Assembly (NCBI RefSeq): GCF_019218755.1
Contig: NZ_JAHUWZ010000003.1
Span: 186,001-250,000 of the forward strand
DNA from: Acidovorax sp. sif1233
GTDB lineage: Bacteria > Pseudomonadota > Gammaproteobacteria > Burkholderiales > Burkholderiaceae_C
Direction: 5' to 3'
Length of the DNA stretch: 64,000 nucleotides
Of the stretch, positions 48,404-58,036 are shown in pieces. The notes under the pieces were generated by a model, which saw only the letters and a program-made list of their open reading frames with translations, did not search any database and had not been told where the DNA came from. Made by a program: the position numbers and the translations under genes. The stretch's first letter is position 1, and each line of letters starts with the position of its first letter.

Positions 48404-49653
48404 CGGTCAATCTCTCCGAACACGATATCCATGGTGCCGATGATGGCCACCGCGTCGGCGATCATGTGGCCGCGGGCCATTTCATCGAGCGTGGCCAGGT
48501 GCGCGAAGCCAGGCGCACGGATCTTCAGGCGGTAGGGCTTGTTGGCCCCGTCGCTCACCAGGTAGATGCCGAACTCGCCCTTGGGATGCTCGACGGCGGC
48601 ATAGGCCTCGCCCTCGGGCACATGGAAACCTTCGGTGAAGAGCTTGAAATGGTGGATCAGCTCTTCCATGTTGGACTTCATGGATTCACGGTCGGGCGCA
48701 GCCACCTTGTGGTTGTCGGTGATGACCGGGCCGGGGTTGGCGCGCAGCCAGTCCACGCACTGCTTGATGATGCGGTTGGACTCGCGCATTTCCTGCACGC
48801 GCACGAGGTAGCGGTCGTAGCAGTCACCCGTCTTGCCCACGGGCACGTCGAAGTCCATGCGGTCGTAAACGTCGTAGGGCTGGGTCTTGCGCAGGTCCCA
48901 GGCGATGCCGGAACCACGCAGCATGGGGCCGGTCATGCCCAGGTTCAGCGCGCGTTCGGGCGGCACCACGCCGATGCCCACGGTGCGCTGCTTCCAGATG
49001 CGGTTGTCGGTGAGCAGGGTCTCGTATTCGTCCACACAGGCCGGGAAGCGCTGGGTGAAGTCATCGATGAAGTCGAGCATCGAACCCTGGCGGTTCTTGT
49101 TCATGGCCTCCAGGGCCTTGGCGTTCTTGATCTTGCTGACCTTGTACTGCGGCATGGAGTCCGGCAGGTCGCGGTACACGCCGCCCGGACGGAAGTACGC
49201 CGCGTGCATGCGCGCGCCGGAGACGGCTTCGTACATGTCGAACAGGTCTTCGCGCTCGCGGAAGGTGTAGATCAGGATGGTGGAGCTGCCGCAGTCGTTG
49301 CCGTGCGAACCCAGCCACATCAGGTGGTTCAGCAGGCGCGTGATCTCGGAGAACATCACGCGGATGTACTGGGCGCGGACAGGCACTTCCAGGCCCAGCA
49401 GCTTTTCGATGGCCAGGCAGTAGGCGTGCTCGTTGCACATCATGGACACGTAGTCCAGGCGGTCCATGTAGGGCAGCGACTGGATGTAGGTCTTGTGCTC
49501 GGCCAGCTTTTCGGTCGCGCGGTGCAGCAGGCCGATGTGCGGATCGGCACGCTGCACGACTTCGCCGTCGAGCTCGAGCACCAGGCGCAACACGCCGTGC
49601 GCTGCAGGGTGCTGCGGTCCGAAGTTCAGGGAGTAGTTCTTGATTTCAGCCAT
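48400..49653 (-). CDS. nuoD: NADH-quinone oxidoreductase subunit D
   Basis: A 417-residue subunit related to the large subunit of NiFe hydrogenases. It forms the quinone site with Nuo[23 protein letters not shown] is the N-terminal loop with the quinone-binding His, and [34 protein letters not shown] follows. The C-terminal [14 protein letters not shown] is the family ending. It lies 27 bases after nuoC and overlaps nuoE by four. Confidence 0.97.
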   Translation of the reverse strand: MAEIKNYSLNFGPQHPAAHGVLRLVLELDGEVVQRADPHIGLLHRATEKLAEHKTYIQSLPYMDRLDYVSMMCNEHAYCLAIEKLLGLEVPVRAQYIRVMFSEITRLLNHLMWLGSHGNDCGSSTILIYTFREREDLFDMYEAVSGARMHAAYFRPGGVYRDLPDSMPQYKVSKIKNAKALEAMNKNRQGSMLDFIDDFTQRFPACVDEYETLLTDNRIWKQRTVGIGVVPPERALNLGMTGPMLRGSGIAWDLRKTQPYDVYDRMDFDVPVGKTGDCYDRYLVRVQEMRESNRIIKQCVDWLRANPGPVITDNHKVAAPDRESMKSNMEELIHHFKLFTEGFHVPEGEAYAAVEHPKGEFGIYLVSDGANKPYRLKIRAPGFAHLATLDEMARGHMIADAVAIIGTMDIVFGEIDR

Positions 49654-49680
49654 GGTGGGTCACGTGGGGCGCGGAGCGCC

Positions 49681-50289
49681 TTAGTGCAGGCCTCCGTACT
49701 TGTCTTCGCGGATGATGCGCGGCGTGATCTCGCGCGGCTCGATCGACACCGGCTCGTAGACCACCCGGCGCTGCTCTGCGTCGTAGCGCATCTCGACGTG
49801 GCCGGACAGCGGGAAGTCCTTGCGGAAGGGGTGGCCGATGAAGCCGTAGTCGGTCAGGATGCGGCGCAGGTCGTTGTGGCCGTCGAACACGATGCCAAAA
49901 AGGTCGAACGCCTCGCGCTCGTACCAGTTGGCCGAGTTCCAGAGATCGGAGACCGAAGCCACCACAGGGAAATCGTCATCCGCGCAGAACACCTTCACGC
50001 GCAGGCGCTGGTTCAGGCTCACGGACAGCAGGTGCGAGACCACACAATAGCGGGCTCCCTCGTTCACTGCGTCTGCATAGGCGGAATAGTCCACGCCGCA
50101 CAGATCGATCAGCTGTTCGAAACGGCAACCCTCCGCATCACGCAGGACGCGCATGGCATCGAGGTAGTCGGCGGCGGCAACGACCACCGTGACCTCATCC
50201 AGGGCCACCGTGATCTGGCGCACTTTCGCGCCCAACGCCGCGGCAATGTTGTCTTTGAGGTTTTCGGGCCGAATGGCAACAGCAGTCAT
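49681..50289 (-). CDS. nuoC: NADH-quinone oxidoreductase subunit C
   Basis: A 202-residue peripheral-arm subunit (30 kDa type). [55 protein letters not shown] and the ending [14 protein letters not shown] are family marks; there is no redox centre. Two ATGs are adjacent (50292 and 50289). AAGGG lies three bases before the first and six before the second, so 50289 is preferred. NuoC and NuoD are separate genes here, unlike the E. coli fusion. Confidence 0.96.
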   Translation of the reverse strand: MTAVAIRPENLKDNIAAALGAKVRQITVALDEVTVVVAAADYLDAMRVLRDAEGCRFEQLIDLCGVDYSAYADAVNEGARYCVVSHLLSVSLNQRLRVKVFCADDDFPVVASVSDLWNSANWYEREAFDLFGIVFDGHNDLRRILTDYGFIGHPFRKDFPLSGHVEMRYDAEQRRVVYEPVSIEPREITPRIIREDKYGGLH

Positions 50290-50299
50290 CATCAACCCT

Positions 50300-50779
50300 T
50301 CAGACGCGAGCAATGGTGTTGGTGCGGCGGATCTTCTGCTGCAGCTGGATGATCCCGTAGATCAGCGCTTCGGCCGTGGGCGGGCAGCCGGGCACGTACA
50401 CGTCCACGGGCACGATGCGGTCGCAGCCGCGCACCACGGAATAGCTGTAGTGGTAGTAGCCGCCGCCGTTGGCGCACGAACCCATCGACAGCACCCAGCG
50501 GGGCTCCGACATCTGGTCGTACACCTTGCGCAAAGCGGGCGCCATCTTGTTGCACAGCGTGCCGGCCACGATCATCAGATCGGACTGGCGGGGGCTGGCA
50601 CGAAACACCTCCGCACCGAAGCGGCCGATGTCATAGCGCGCGGCGGCGGCATGCATCATCTCCACCGCACAGCACGCCAGGCCAAAAGTCATGGGCCACA
50701 GAGAGCCCGTCTTGGCCCAATTCACCACGGAGTCATAGCTCGTGGTGATGAAGCCTTCCTTCATCACGCCTTCAATCAT
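50300..50779 (-). CDS. nuoB: NADH-quinone oxidoreductase subunit B
   Basis: A 159-residue subunit that holds cluster N2, the last iron-sulfur centre before quinone. The ligands are the tandem Cys in [10 protein letters not shown], one Cys in [12 protein letters not shown] and one in [11 protein letters not shown]. It is closely related to NiFe-hydrogenase small subunits. It lies 24 bases after nuoA and 10 before nuoC. Confidence 0.97.
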   Translation of the reverse strand: MIEGVMKEGFITTSYDSVVNWAKTGSLWPMTFGLACCAVEMMHAAAARYDIGRFGAEVFRASPRQSDLMIVAGTLCNKMAPALRKVYDQMSEPRWVLSMGSCANGGGYYHYSYSVVRGCDRIVPVDVYVPGCPPTAEALIYGIIQLQQKIRRTNTIARV

Positions 50780-50803
50780 TGCATCATCCTTGTTGAGGCC
50801 CGC

Positions 50804-51163
50804 TCATTCCCAATCCAGGGCACCCTTTTTCCACTCGTAGGCAAAGCCCACGACCAGGATGGCCAGGAAAATCACGACGGCCACGAAGCCGGCGATACCC
50901 ACCTCATGCAGCGTCACCGCCCACGGGAAGAGAAATGCGATTTCGAGATCGAAAAGAATGAAGAGAATGGCCACGAGGTAGTAGCGCACGTCAAACTTCA
51001 TGCGCGCATCCTCGAAGGCTTCAAAGCCACATTCGTAGGGGGAGTTCTTCGCGGCATCCGGGCGGTTGGGGCCCAGTATGTAGCCGAGGACAAGGGGGAC
51101 AACGCCGACGGCGATGCCGACCAAGATGAACAAAAGGACGGGGAGGTACTGATCGAGGTTCAT
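50804..51163 (-). CDS. nuoA: NADH-quinone oxidoreductase subunit A
   Basis: A 119-residue membrane subunit with three helices. The conserved loop [43 protein letters not shown] carries the quinone-chamber Cys and the acidic helix. It is the first gene of the nuo operon. The transcript may start with, or run through, the tRNA-Leu gene 73 bases upstream. Confidence 0.97.
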   Translation of the reverse strand: MNLDQYLPVLLFILVGIAVGVVPLVLGYILGPNRPDAAKNSPYECGFEAFEDARMKFDVRYYLVAILFILFDLEIAFLFPWAVTLHEVGIAGFVAVVIFLAILVVGFAYEWKKGALDWE

Positions 51164-51236
51164 CTTGAGGATGTGCTCACCGCTGTGGCCTTGCCCGTCA
51201 GGACCCGAGCCGGGTCATGCAGGCAGGCCTTTGTTT

Positions 51237-51321
51237 TGGTGCCGTCGGCGAGACTCGAACTCGCACAGCTTTCGCCACTACCCCCTCAAGATAGCGTGTC
51301 TACCAATTTCACCACGACGGC
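51237..51321 (-). tRNA. tRNA-Leu (anticodon GAG)
   Basis: 85 bases including an encoded CCA. The acceptor arms GCCGTCG and CGACGGC pair. The D-arm contains AATTGGTAGAC. The anticodon stem GCTAT/GGTAGT encloses the loop CTTGAGG, giving anticodon GAG (reads CUC/CUU). A long variable arm is present, as expected for Leu, and the T-loop is GTTCGAGTC. It lies between secG and nuoA on the same strand, a common betaproteobacterial arrangement. Confidence 0.96.
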
Positions 51322-51435
51322 TGTTTTTTGCATCTGGATGGCATGAGGAACCTTGCGGTTTTGGCTTTCCAGACAATCCAGAATTCTACTCCGGAAAAAC
51401 CCTGCTTCGGCTTACGAAGCCCAATTTAGTGCAGA

Positions 51436-51810
51436 TTATTTGGTGGGGATCTGCGCGGCGCCTGAAGCGGGCACCGCAGGAGCCACAACAGCATCCGAAG
51501 CCGAGGCCGCAGGAGCACCCGCGGGCACTGCAGCAGCCGGGCTTTCCAGCACGCTGCCCGAACTGGCGGGACGCGCATTGCCAAAGTAGGCCAACGCCAG
51601 CGTTGCGACAAAAAACACCGCAGCCAGGACTGCCGTGGTGCGCGACAGGAAATTGGCACTGCCGCTGGCGCCGAACAGGCTTCCGGAACTGCCGCTGCCA
51701 AATGCCGCCCCCATGTCCGCACCCTTGCCATGCTGGACAAGGATCAGGCCAATCATCCCCAGGGCCGTCAGCATCTGCACCGCCAAAACCACATTCACGA
51801 TCACGTTCAT
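51436..51810 (-). CDS. secG: Protein translocase subunit SecG
   Basis: A 124-residue inner-membrane subunit of SecYEG. Two helices (VVLAVQMLTALGMIGLILVQ and TTAVLAAVFFVATLALAYFG) flank the conserved loop HGKGADMGAAFGSGSSGSLFGASGSANFLSR. A C-terminal tail of about 45 residues, rich in Ala, Pro and Ser, is variable in the family and probably flexible. It follows tpiA by 39 bases and precedes tRNA-Leu, as in many proteobacteria. Confidence 0.95.
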   Translation of the reverse strand: MNVIVNVVLAVQMLTALGMIGLILVQHGKGADMGAAFGSGSSGSLFGASGSANFLSRTTAVLAAVFFVATLALAYFGNARPASSGSVLESPAAAVPAGAPAASASDAVVAPAVPASGAAQIPTK

Positions 51811-51849
51811 TCTCTGTTCACTCCTGATTGAATAGCTGGAAGGGCCGCC

Positions 51850-52599
51850 TCAACGGGCAGCCGCAATAATTTGCAGGAAATCGGACGCCTTCAGCGATGC
51901 CCCCCCGACGAGGCCGCCATCGATGTCAGGCTGCGCAAGCAATTGCGCCGCATTGACGGCATTCATGCTGCCGCCGTACAGCAGGCGGATGCGGTCGGCG
52001 TGCTCGCTGGCCGCAGACAGCTGCGCACGCAGCACCGCGTGCACGGCCTGCGCCTGTTCGGGCGTGGCCGTGCGGCCCGTGCCGATCGCCCAGACCGGTT
52101 CGTATGCCACCACCACTTCGCTGATGCAATGGCCATTGAGATGGATCACCGCCGCCAGCTGGCGCTTGACCACGGCCTCGGTCTGGCCGGCCTCGCGCTC
52201 CTGCAGGGTCTCGCCGACACAGACAATGGGCGTGATGCCCGCGGCCAGTGCCCGTTGCGCCTTTTCGGCAACGGCGACATCGGTTTCCCCATGGTACTGG
52301 CGGCGCTCCGAGTGCCCCACCAGCGCATAGCGCACGCCAAATTCCTTCAGCATGGCAGCCGAGACCTCGCCGGTGTACGCCCCTGCATCGTGCTGCGACA
52401 CATCCTGGGCGGCAATCGCCACCACGGATCCGAACGCGACGGACTGCGCCTGCGCCAGATACGGAGCAGGCACGGCGACAGCGACGTCGCAGGCCGCGCC
52501 CTCAAGGCCGGCAATGATGCCTTTCAACAGGGCATCGTTGGCAGCCAGGCTGCCGTTCATCTTCCAGTTGCCTGCAATGAGTTTTTTCTTGCTGTTCAT
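51850..52599 (-). CDS. tpiA: Triosephosphate isomerase
   Basis: A 249-residue TIM-barrel glycolytic enzyme that interconverts dihydroxyacetone phosphate and glyceraldehyde-3-phosphate. GNWKMNGS (catalytic Asn/Lys), [15 protein letters not shown] (catalytic His) and [22 protein letters not shown] (catalytic Glu and the flexible lid) are intact. The C-terminal LYGGSMN..N and [10 protein letters not shown] bind phosphate. ATG 52599 begins [13 protein letters not shown]; it lies two bases after the quinone oxidoreductase stop. Confidence 0.97.
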   Translation of the reverse strand: MNSKKKLIAGNWKMNGSLAANDALLKGIIAGLEGAACDVAVAVPAPYLAQAQSVAFGSVVAIAAQDVSQHDAGAYTGEVSAAMLKEFGVRYALVGHSERRQYHGETDVAVAEKAQRALAAGITPIVCVGETLQEREAGQTEAVVKRQLAAVIHLNGHCISEVVVAYEPVWAIGTGRTATPEQAQAVHAVLRAQLSAASEHADRIRLLYGGSMNAVNAAQLLAQPDIDGGLVGGASLKASDFLQIIAAAR

Positions 52600-52601
52600 G
52601 G

Positions 52602-53588
52602 TCACCACGTCAAAACAATCTTGCCGATGTGCTGGTTCGACTCCATCAGGGCATGGGCATTGGCGGCATCCGCCGCAGCAAACGTGCTGTGGATGACGGG
52701 ACGCACCCTCCCCTGCGCCAGCAAAGGCCACACATGCTCGCGCAACGCGCGGGCGATGGCGCCCTTGAATGCCACGGGACGCGGGCGCAGGGTGGAACCC
52801 GTGATGGTGAGCCGGCGCCGCAGCACCAGGCCCGCATTGAAGTCACTCTTGACACCACCCTGCACCGCGATGATGACGATGCGCCCGTCTTCGGCCACGC
52901 ACTCCACCTCGCGCGCCACATAGTCGCCAGCGACCATGTCCAGCACCACGTCCACGCCCTTGGCCTGCGTGATGCGCTTTGCTTCCGCCACGAAGTCCTG
53001 CGTCTTGTAGTTGATGGCATGGTGGGCCCCCAACTGCAGACAGGCCGCGCACTTGTCGTCGCTGCCCGCCGTGGCAATGACGGTCGCTCCGAACGCCCGC
53101 GCCAGCTGTATGGCAGTCACGCCAATGCCGCTGGTGCCCCCCTGGACCAGCAGGCTTTCGCCCGCCTGCAGACGCCCCCGGTCGAAGACGTTGCTCCACA
53201 CGGTAAAGAACGTTTCCGGCAACGATGCCGCCTCGACGTCGCTCAAGCCCTCGGGCACGGGCAGGCACTGCGCGACAGGTGCCACGCACCACTGCGCATA
53301 CCCCCCGCCCGCCACCAAGGCACAGACGCGGTCGCCCACGCCAATGCCCGCCTGCGCCATGGCAGCAGGATCACCCGACTCCACCACGCCCGCGACCTCC
53401 AGGCCCGGCAGGTCCGAGGTGCCGGGCGGCGGAGCATAGTGCCCCAGTCGCTGCAGCACGTCAGGACGGTTGATGCCGCTGGCGGCAACACGGATCAGCA
53501 ACTCGCCGGCGCCCGGCTCCGGCATGGGGCGTTCCCCCAGCTGCAACACCTCCGGCCCACCAAAGGATGTGATCTCGACAGCACGCAT
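52602..53588 (-). CDS. NAD(P)H-quinone oxidoreductase, zinc-free MDR family
   Basis: A 328-residue cytoplasmic oxidoreductase of the QOR/PIG3 branch. The GroES-like N-terminus has [24 protein letters not shown]. The Rossmann part has [34 protein letters not shown] (AXXGXXG-type, NADPH-friendly). Zinc ligands of alcohol dehydrogenases are missing. It probably reduces quinones or reactive carbonyls. It lies upstream of tpiA on the same strand. Confidence 0.9.
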   Translation of the reverse strand: MRAVEITSFGGPEVLQLGERPMPEPGAGELLIRVAASGINRPDVLQRLGHYAPPPGTSDLPGLEVAGVVESGDPAAMAQAGIGVGDRVCALVAGGGYAQWCVAPVAQCLPVPEGLSDVEAASLPETFFTVWSNVFDRGRLQAGESLLVQGGTSGIGVTAIQLARAFGATVIATAGSDDKCAACLQLGAHHAINYKTQDFVAEAKRITQAKGVDVVLDMVAGDYVAREVECVAEDGRIVIIAVQGGVKSDFNAGLVLRRRLTITGSTLRPRPVAFKGAIARALREHVWPLLAQGRVRPVIHSTFAAADAANAHALMESNQHIGKIVLTW

Positions 53589-53631
53589 GTTGCGATTCCT
53601 TGGACAGTTGGTTGGTTTGAGTGATTTTGAT

Positions 53632-53672
53632 TGCCAACGCCCTTTTCACAGGCGCCAGCAGCTACAAAATCA
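53632..53672. repeat. Dispersed palindromic element copy 6
   Basis: TTGCCAACGCCCTTTTCACA then GGCGCCAGCAGCTACAAAAT. It matches the GCC...GCCCTT...GCGC..CAGCTA layout of the mutL copy. It lies between pnp and the quinone oxidoreductase gene, where it could end the pnp transcript. Confidence 0.6.
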
Positions 53673-53688
53673 ATAGCAAATCACCAAC

Positions 53689-55935
53689 TCAGCCCACGAT
53701 CTGCCCGGAACCGTTGTCCGAAGGCAGGGATTGCTGTTGTTGTTGCTGCTCCGCCGGCTGGCGGCCGCCGTCGCGCCCCTGGTCACGGCGAGGCTCACGG
53801 TCACCGCGCTCCGCGGGAGCAGGACGATCGCTGCCACCCGCCGGGCGGTCGGCCAGCACCTTCATCGACAGTTTGATGCGGCCCTTCTCATCGGTCTCCA
53901 TGACCTTGACCTTCACGATCTGGCCTTCGGTCAGGTAGTCGGACACCTTCTCGACACGCTCATGGGCGATCTGGCTGATGTGCAGCAGGCCATCCTTGCC
54001 GGGCAGCAGGTTGATCAGCGCGCCGAAGTCCAGGATCTTGGTCACGGGACCTTCGTAGATCTTGCCGATCTCGACCTCGGCCGTGATCTGCTCGATGCGC
54101 TTCTTGGCTTCGTCCGCCTTGGCAGCGTCGGTGGCCGCGATGGTGATGGTGCCGTCTTCCTCGATGTTGATCTGGCAGCCCGTTTCCTCGGTCAACGCAC
54201 GGATCACGGCGCCGCCCTTGCCGATCACGTCGCGGATCTTCTCGGGGTTGATCTTCATGGTGTAGAGCTTGGGCGCGAAGGTGGACACCTCGGTCTTGGC
54301 TTCGCCCATGGCTTCCTGCATCTTGCCCAGGATGTGCATGCGTGCTTCCTTGGCCTGCGCCAGGGCGACCTGCATGATCTCCTTGGTGATGCCCTGGATC
54401 TTGATGTCCATCTGCAGCGCGGTGATGCCGCCGGTGGTACCCGCCACCTTGAAGTCCATGTCGCCCAGGTGATCCTCATCACCCAGGATGTCGGTCAGCA
54501 CGGCGAAGCGGTTGGCATCCTTGATCAGGCCCATGGCGATACCCGCCACGTGGGCCTTCATGGGCACGCCGGCGTCCATCATGGACAGGCAGCCGCCGCA
54601 GACCGAAGCCATGGACGAAGAGCCATTGGATTCGGTGATTTCCGACACCACGCGCATGGTGTAGGGAAATTCTTCCTTGGTGGGCAGCACAGCCACCAGG
54701 GCACGCTTGGCAAGGCGGCCGTGGCCGATTTCGCGGCGCTTGGTCGAACCCATGCGGCCCACTTCGCCCGTGGCGAAGGGAGGCATGTTGTAGTGCATCA
54801 TGAAGCGGTCTTCGTACTCGCCAGCCAGGGCGTCGATGCGCTGCGCATCGCGCTCGGTACCCAGCGTGGTCACGACCAGCGCCTGGGTTTCGCCACGCGT
54901 GAACAGCGACGAGCCATGGGCGCGCGGCAGCACGCTGCTGCGGATTTCGATGGGGCGCACAGTGCGCGTGTCGCGGCCGTCGATGCGGGGCTCGCCGGCC
55001 AGGATCTGGCTGCGCACGATGCCCGCCTCGATGTCGAACAGCATGCCCTCGACCTTCACGGCATCGAACTCGACGCCATCGGCCTTCAGCGCGGCCATCA
55101 CGGCGGCGTAGGACTCGCGGCAGGCCTGGGTGCGGGCCTGCTTGTTGCGGATCTGGTAGGCGGCGCGCAGCTTGTCGTCGGCCAGCGCAACCACCTTGGC
55201 GATCAGGGCTTCGTCCTTGGCGGGCGCTTCCCACTGCCACACGGGCTTGCCAGCATCGCGCACCAGTTCATGAATGGCGTTGATGGCCACATTGCCTTGC
55301 TCATGGCCAAACACCACGGCGCCGAGCATGATTTCTTCGGACAGTTGCTGGGCTTCGGATTCGACCATCAGCACGGCGGCTTCGGTGCCGGCCACGACCA
55401 GATCCATCTGCGAGCTCTTGCGCGCCGTCTGGCCGGGGTTGAGCACGTACTCGCCATTGATGTAGCCCACGCGTGCGGCGCCGATGGGGCCGTTGAACGG
55501 GATACCGGAGATGGCCAGCGCCGCACTGGTGGCGATGAGGGCAGCGATGTCAGCATCCACTTCGGGATTCAGCGACACCGTGTGGATCACCACATGCACT
55601 TCGTTGAAGAAACCCTCGGGGAACAGCGGGCGGATCGGGCGGTCGATCAGGCGGCTGGTCAGCGTTTCGTGCTCGCTGGGCTTCGCTTCGCGCTTGAAGA
55701 AGCTGCCGGGGATCTTGCCGGCGGCGTAGGTCTTCTCGATGTAATCCACCGTCAGGGGGAAGAAGTCCTGGCCGGGCTTGGCGCCCTTGGATGCCACCAC
55801 GGTAGCCAGCACCACGGTGTCATCAATGTTCACCAGCACGGCGCCAGAGGCTTGGCGTGCGATTTCGCCGGTTTCCATGACGACGGTTTTGTCGCCCCAT
55901 TGGAAGGTCTTGGTGACTTTGTTGAAAATGCTCAT
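53689..55935 (-). CDS. pnp: Polyribonucleotide nucleotidyltransferase
   Basis: A 748-residue homotrimeric 3'-5' phosphorolytic exoribonuclease. Two RNase PH domains (about residues 10-230 and 310-550) contain [26 protein letters not shown] and [25 protein letters not shown] domain ([26 protein letters not shown]) and an S1 domain ([33 protein letters not shown]) follow. The C-terminal tail is Arg/Asp/Gln-rich with six Gln in a row and is likely disordered. AGGAGC lies upstream of the ATG. It follows rpsO, as is usual, with an intrinsic terminator between them. Confidence 0.97.
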   Translation of the reverse strand: MSIFNKVTKTFQWGDKTVVMETGEIARQASGAVLVNIDDTVVLATVVASKGAKPGQDFFPLTVDYIEKTYAAGKIPGSFFKREAKPSEHETLTSRLIDRPIRPLFPEGFFNEVHVVIHTVSLNPEVDADIAALIATSAALAISGIPFNGPIGAARVGYINGEYVLNPGQTARKSSQMDLVVAGTEAAVLMVESEAQQLSEEIMLGAVVFGHEQGNVAINAIHELVRDAGKPVWQWEAPAKDEALIAKVVALADDKLRAAYQIRNKQARTQACRESYAAVMAALKADGVEFDAVKVEGMLFDIEAGIVRSQILAGEPRIDGRDTRTVRPIEIRSSVLPRAHGSSLFTRGETQALVVTTLGTERDAQRIDALAGEYEDRFMMHYNMPPFATGEVGRMGSTKRREIGHGRLAKRALVAVLPTKEEFPYTMRVVSEITESNGSSSMASVCGGCLSMMDAGVPMKAHVAGIAMGLIKDANRFAVLTDILGDEDHLGDMDFKVAGTTGGITALQMDIKIQGITKEIMQVALAQAKEARMHILGKMQEAMGEAKTEVSTFAPKLYTMKINPEKIRDVIGKGGAVIRALTEETGCQINIEEDGTITIAATDAAKADEAKKRIEQITAEVEIGKIYEGPVTKILDFGALINLLPGKDGLLHISQIAHERVEKVSDYLTEGQIVKVKVMETDEKGRIKLSMKVLADRPAGGSDRPAPAERGDREPRRDQGRDGGRQPAEQQQQQQSLPSDNGSGQIVG

Positions 55936-55945
55936 GTTCAGCTCC

Positions 55946-55972
55946 TTTTTTAATAGCTGGTAGCGCTCTACC
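55946..55972. repeat. Half copy of the dispersed element in the pnp leader
   Basis: TTTTTTAATAGCTGGTAGCG, then CTCTACC. It has the A/T tract plus AGCT..TAGCGCT half-site seen in the other copies. It lies just before the pnp ribosome site and could form a short stem (GGTAG/CTACC) in the pnp 5' leader, the region where pnp autoregulates in other bacteria. Confidence 0.4.
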
Positions 55973-56089
55973 AGACTGCGGCGGAGAGCAATTCAGAACA
56001 CGATGCCATTCCAGTGGGCCTGACTGCTGCACTGCGGCGGCAACCCCATTGGAATGACACAGCTTCGCTCTGTTTTGCGGCTCCGAAGT

Positions 56090-56127
56090 AAAAAACGCCT
56101 GAGCTAGCGGACTAACCCAGGCGTTTT
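56090..56127 (-). terminator. Rho-independent terminator of rpsO
   Basis: Read on the minus strand: AAAACGCCTG, a 16-base loop, then CAGGCGTTTT extended to a T6 run. It starts 16 bases after the rpsO stop. It should partly terminate rpsO mRNA upstream of pnp, with read-through giving the rpsO-pnp message. Confidence 0.88.
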
Positions 56128-56142
56128 CGCATGCAATGAAGA

Positions 56143-56409
56143 TTACTTGCGCAGACCCAGCTTGGCGATCAGCGCGGTGTAACGGTCAGCGTCCTTGGCC
56201 TTCAGGTAGTCCAGCAGCTTGCGGCGGCGGCTCACCATGCGCAGCAGGCCGCGGCGACCGTGGTGGTCCTTGGCGTGCGTCTTGAAGTGAGGGGTCAGTT
56301 CGTTGATGCGGGCCGTCAGCAGGGCCACTTGCACTTCTGGACTGCCAGTGTCGTTGGCAGCACGGGCATTGGCCTTGACGACTTCGGCCTTGATGGAGGA
56401 TGCGATCAT
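56143..56409 (-). CDS. rpsO: 30S ribosomal protein S15
   Basis: An 88-residue protein that binds 16S rRNA in the central domain. [50 protein letters not shown] is the family core, including the LLTARI..LT.HFK and HH..RRGLL RNA-binding residues. ATG 56409 ([10 protein letters not shown]) has AAGGA upstream; the open frame further upstream is not coding. Confidence 0.97.
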   Translation of the reverse strand: MIASSIKAEVVKANARAANDTGSPEVQVALLTARINELTPHFKTHAKDHHGRRGLLRMVSRRRKLLDYLKAKDADRYTALIAKLGLRK

Positions 56410-56517
56410 AATTTTTCCTTGATGGAGTCTCGACAGACTTGCCGAGCCTTGGTTCTTACTTGCGCCAGCAGCTGGAACGGCCGCAGGCGTGCGTCTTGCA
56501 CCATGCAAAACTTGTCG

Positions 56518-56546
56518 ATTATAACCCCCATGTGGAATTCTTGCCT
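56518..56546 (-). promoter_or_regulatory. Candidate promoter of rpsO
   Basis: A perfect TATAAT on the minus strand occupies 56523-56518, about 110 bases upstream of the rpsO ATG, preceded by a poor -35 match (AGGCAA) at about 17 bases. The exact -10 and position fit an rpsO promoter; the weak -35 keeps this tentative. Confidence 0.45.
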
Positions 56547-56581
56547 GCCCAGGTTCCCGCCCCACACCTGAAAGCCCCCTC

Positions 56582-56869
56582 ATGACGCAACTTGACGCTT
56601 TCCTTTCACACACCACAGTCCGCCATGCCTTGCTGGCCACAGGCGTCGCTTTGATCCTGATCACAAGCCCTGGCTACGCACTGGCCAAGCGCTCTGCCAG
56701 TGACACCGCCACCACCGCCAACACCTCTTCCACGAAGAAAAGCGTTAGCAAAGTCACCTATCAGCGCAGCAGCTCCGAAGAGACACCCGCCCAGCGTGAT
56801 CGCCGGATGTACCGGGAATGCAAAGGCATGCACAACGCGGGGGCTTGCCGGGGGTATACGCGCAAGTAG
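56582..56869 (+). CDS. Small exported protein of unknown function
   Basis: A 95-residue protein with an N-terminal hydrophobic export signal ([20 protein letters not shown], ending about residue 35). A Ser/Thr/Lys-rich linker (residues 36-70) and a basic C-terminus with two Cys ([21 protein letters not shown]) follow; the two Cys could form a disulfide in the periplasm. No family is recognised. It diverges from rpsO with 172 bases between starts and lies 79 bases ahead of the pilin operon in the same direction; there is no sign that it is part of it. Confidence 0.6.
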   Translation: MTQLDAFLSHTTVRHALLATGVALILITSPGYALAKRSASDTATTANTSSTKKSVSKVTYQRSSSEETPAQRDRRMYRECKGMHNAGACRGYTRK

Positions 56870-56948
56870 CAAACCGCTCATCCCAATGCGAGCACCATTG
56901 GTCGAGCAGCATCAGCCTGCCGCACCAGCAGGCTAATAAGATTGTCCC

Positions 56949-57479
56949 ATGCATGCATCGCCACCATTACAACTTCGAGGAAGGCCGCTCGTCCCTTTAA
57001 GCCCTCAAGCACAGAGCGGTTTCACCGCCATTGAGTTGATGGTCGTAATCACCATCGTTGCAATATTGGCCGCACTGGCAACCCCCAGCTTCACCCCCCT
57101 GATCGAACGCTGGCGCGTGCGTCAGGCCACCGAAGAATTGCAATCCACACTCTATTACGCCCGCTCCGAAGCCATCAAGCGTGGCGGGGGCATAAGCATT
57201 GTGCAGAACAGCAACAACGGCTGGGCTGTGTATTTTGACGCAAATAGCAACGGGAACAACGAGGCTAACGAGGTATTGCAATCCACCAGTTCTCCTCCAC
57301 GGCTAAGCATTACCTTTCCTGCCAACGTCATTGCCGTCGACAGATGGGGCACGCTTACGGTGGCAGCGGACTTCCTGATTAAGCCTGACGGGAAGGCTGA
57401 CGACGACGTCAGCGCGCAGCGTGTATGCGTCAGCGCCGGAGGCCGAATCAAAACAGAGAAAGGAGCAAATGCATGCTGA
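56949..57479 (+). CDS. fimT: GspH/FimT-family minor pilin (first copy)
   Basis: A 176-residue type IV pilus minor pilin. A 23-residue leader ends in SG before FTAIELMVVITIVAILAALA, the class III prepilin cleavage site with Glu at +5. GspH-type features follow: PLIERWRVRQATEELQSTLYYARSEAIKRGG. The C-terminal half is a beta domain ending with two Cys (CVSAGGRIKTEKGANAC), a likely disulfide loop. It probably primes the pilus tip with PilV, PilW, PilX and PilY1. FimU is an alternative name. Its stop overlaps the start of the second copy. Confidence 0.88.
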   Translation: MHASPPLQLRGRPLVPLSPQAQSGFTAIELMVVITIVAILAALATPSFTPLIERWRVRQATEELQSTLYYARSEAIKRGGGISIVQNSNNGWAVYFDANSNGNNEANEVLQSTSSPPRLSITFPANVIAVDRWGTLTVAADFLIKPDGKADDDVSAQRVCVSAGGRIKTEKGANAC

Positions 57480-58036
57480 GCCCCTCACCTCCAGCAATAG
57501 CCTCTGCGGGCTTCTCCGCCGTCGAGTTGATGGTCGTGGTTGCCATCATGAGTGTACTAGCGGCCTTGGCGGCACCCAGCTTCATTCCCCTGATTGAAGG
57601 GTGGCGCGTCCGCGAGTCCGTGGAACTGCTCCAATCTACGCTGTACTACGCACGCTCGGAGGCCATCAAACGTGGCGGTCAAGTAGTTATTCAGAAAATT
57701 CCCAACAACACCAACGGCTGCTCCAGCGCTGTTGATACCGACACTTGGGATTGTGGCTGGGTGGTATGCCATGACACCAGCGGCAACCGTATCTGCGATG
57801 CTGCCGAACCCGTGTTGCAGCGCACGGAATCTTCCGCCAGGGTTCATGTCAATTTCATAAGCGGCGGCGCAGGGATCGTGCTCAATCGCTGGGGTCTCGT
57901 CAGTGGTCCTTATTTGAGCTTCACCTTTGTGCCGCTGGGTAAGAGTATTTCCCATCCAGGCGTACGCGGCCTCTGTATGAGTTCCGGTGGCCGTATTCGC
58001 GTCATTCCTCAAGAAGCCGTCCCATGTACCGGCTGA
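57473..58036 (+). CDS. fimU: GspH/FimT-family minor pilin (second copy)
   Basis: A 187-residue minor pilin, paralogous to the gene just upstream. ASAGFSAVELMVVVAIMSVLAAL gives the prepilin peptidase site, and PLIEGWRVRESVELLQSTLYYARSEAIKRGG is nearly the same as in copy one. The C-terminal halves differ, with more Cys here. ATG 57473 has AAAGGAG upstream and overlaps the previous stop by seven bases. Naming as fimU is by position; the two names could be swapped. Confidence 0.87.
   Translation: MLSPSPPAIASAGFSAVELMVVVAIMSVLAALAAPSFIPLIEGWRVRESVELLQSTLYYARSEAIKRGGQVVIQKIPNNTNGCSSAVDTDTWDCGWVVCHDTSGNRICDAAEPVLQRTESSARVHVNFISGGAGIVLNRWGLVSGPYLSFTFVPLGKSISHPGVRGLCMSSGGRIRVIPQEAVPCTG

Noticed and set aside
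51237..51321. Integration (att) site at tRNA-Leu
   Set aside because: The tRNA is flanked by its normal neighbours secG and nuoA, with no integrase and no repeat of the tRNA 3' end nearby.
53731..55953. Plus-strand open frame of 740 codons opposite pnp
   Set aside because: Shadow of pnp; no similarity to a known family and no start signal.
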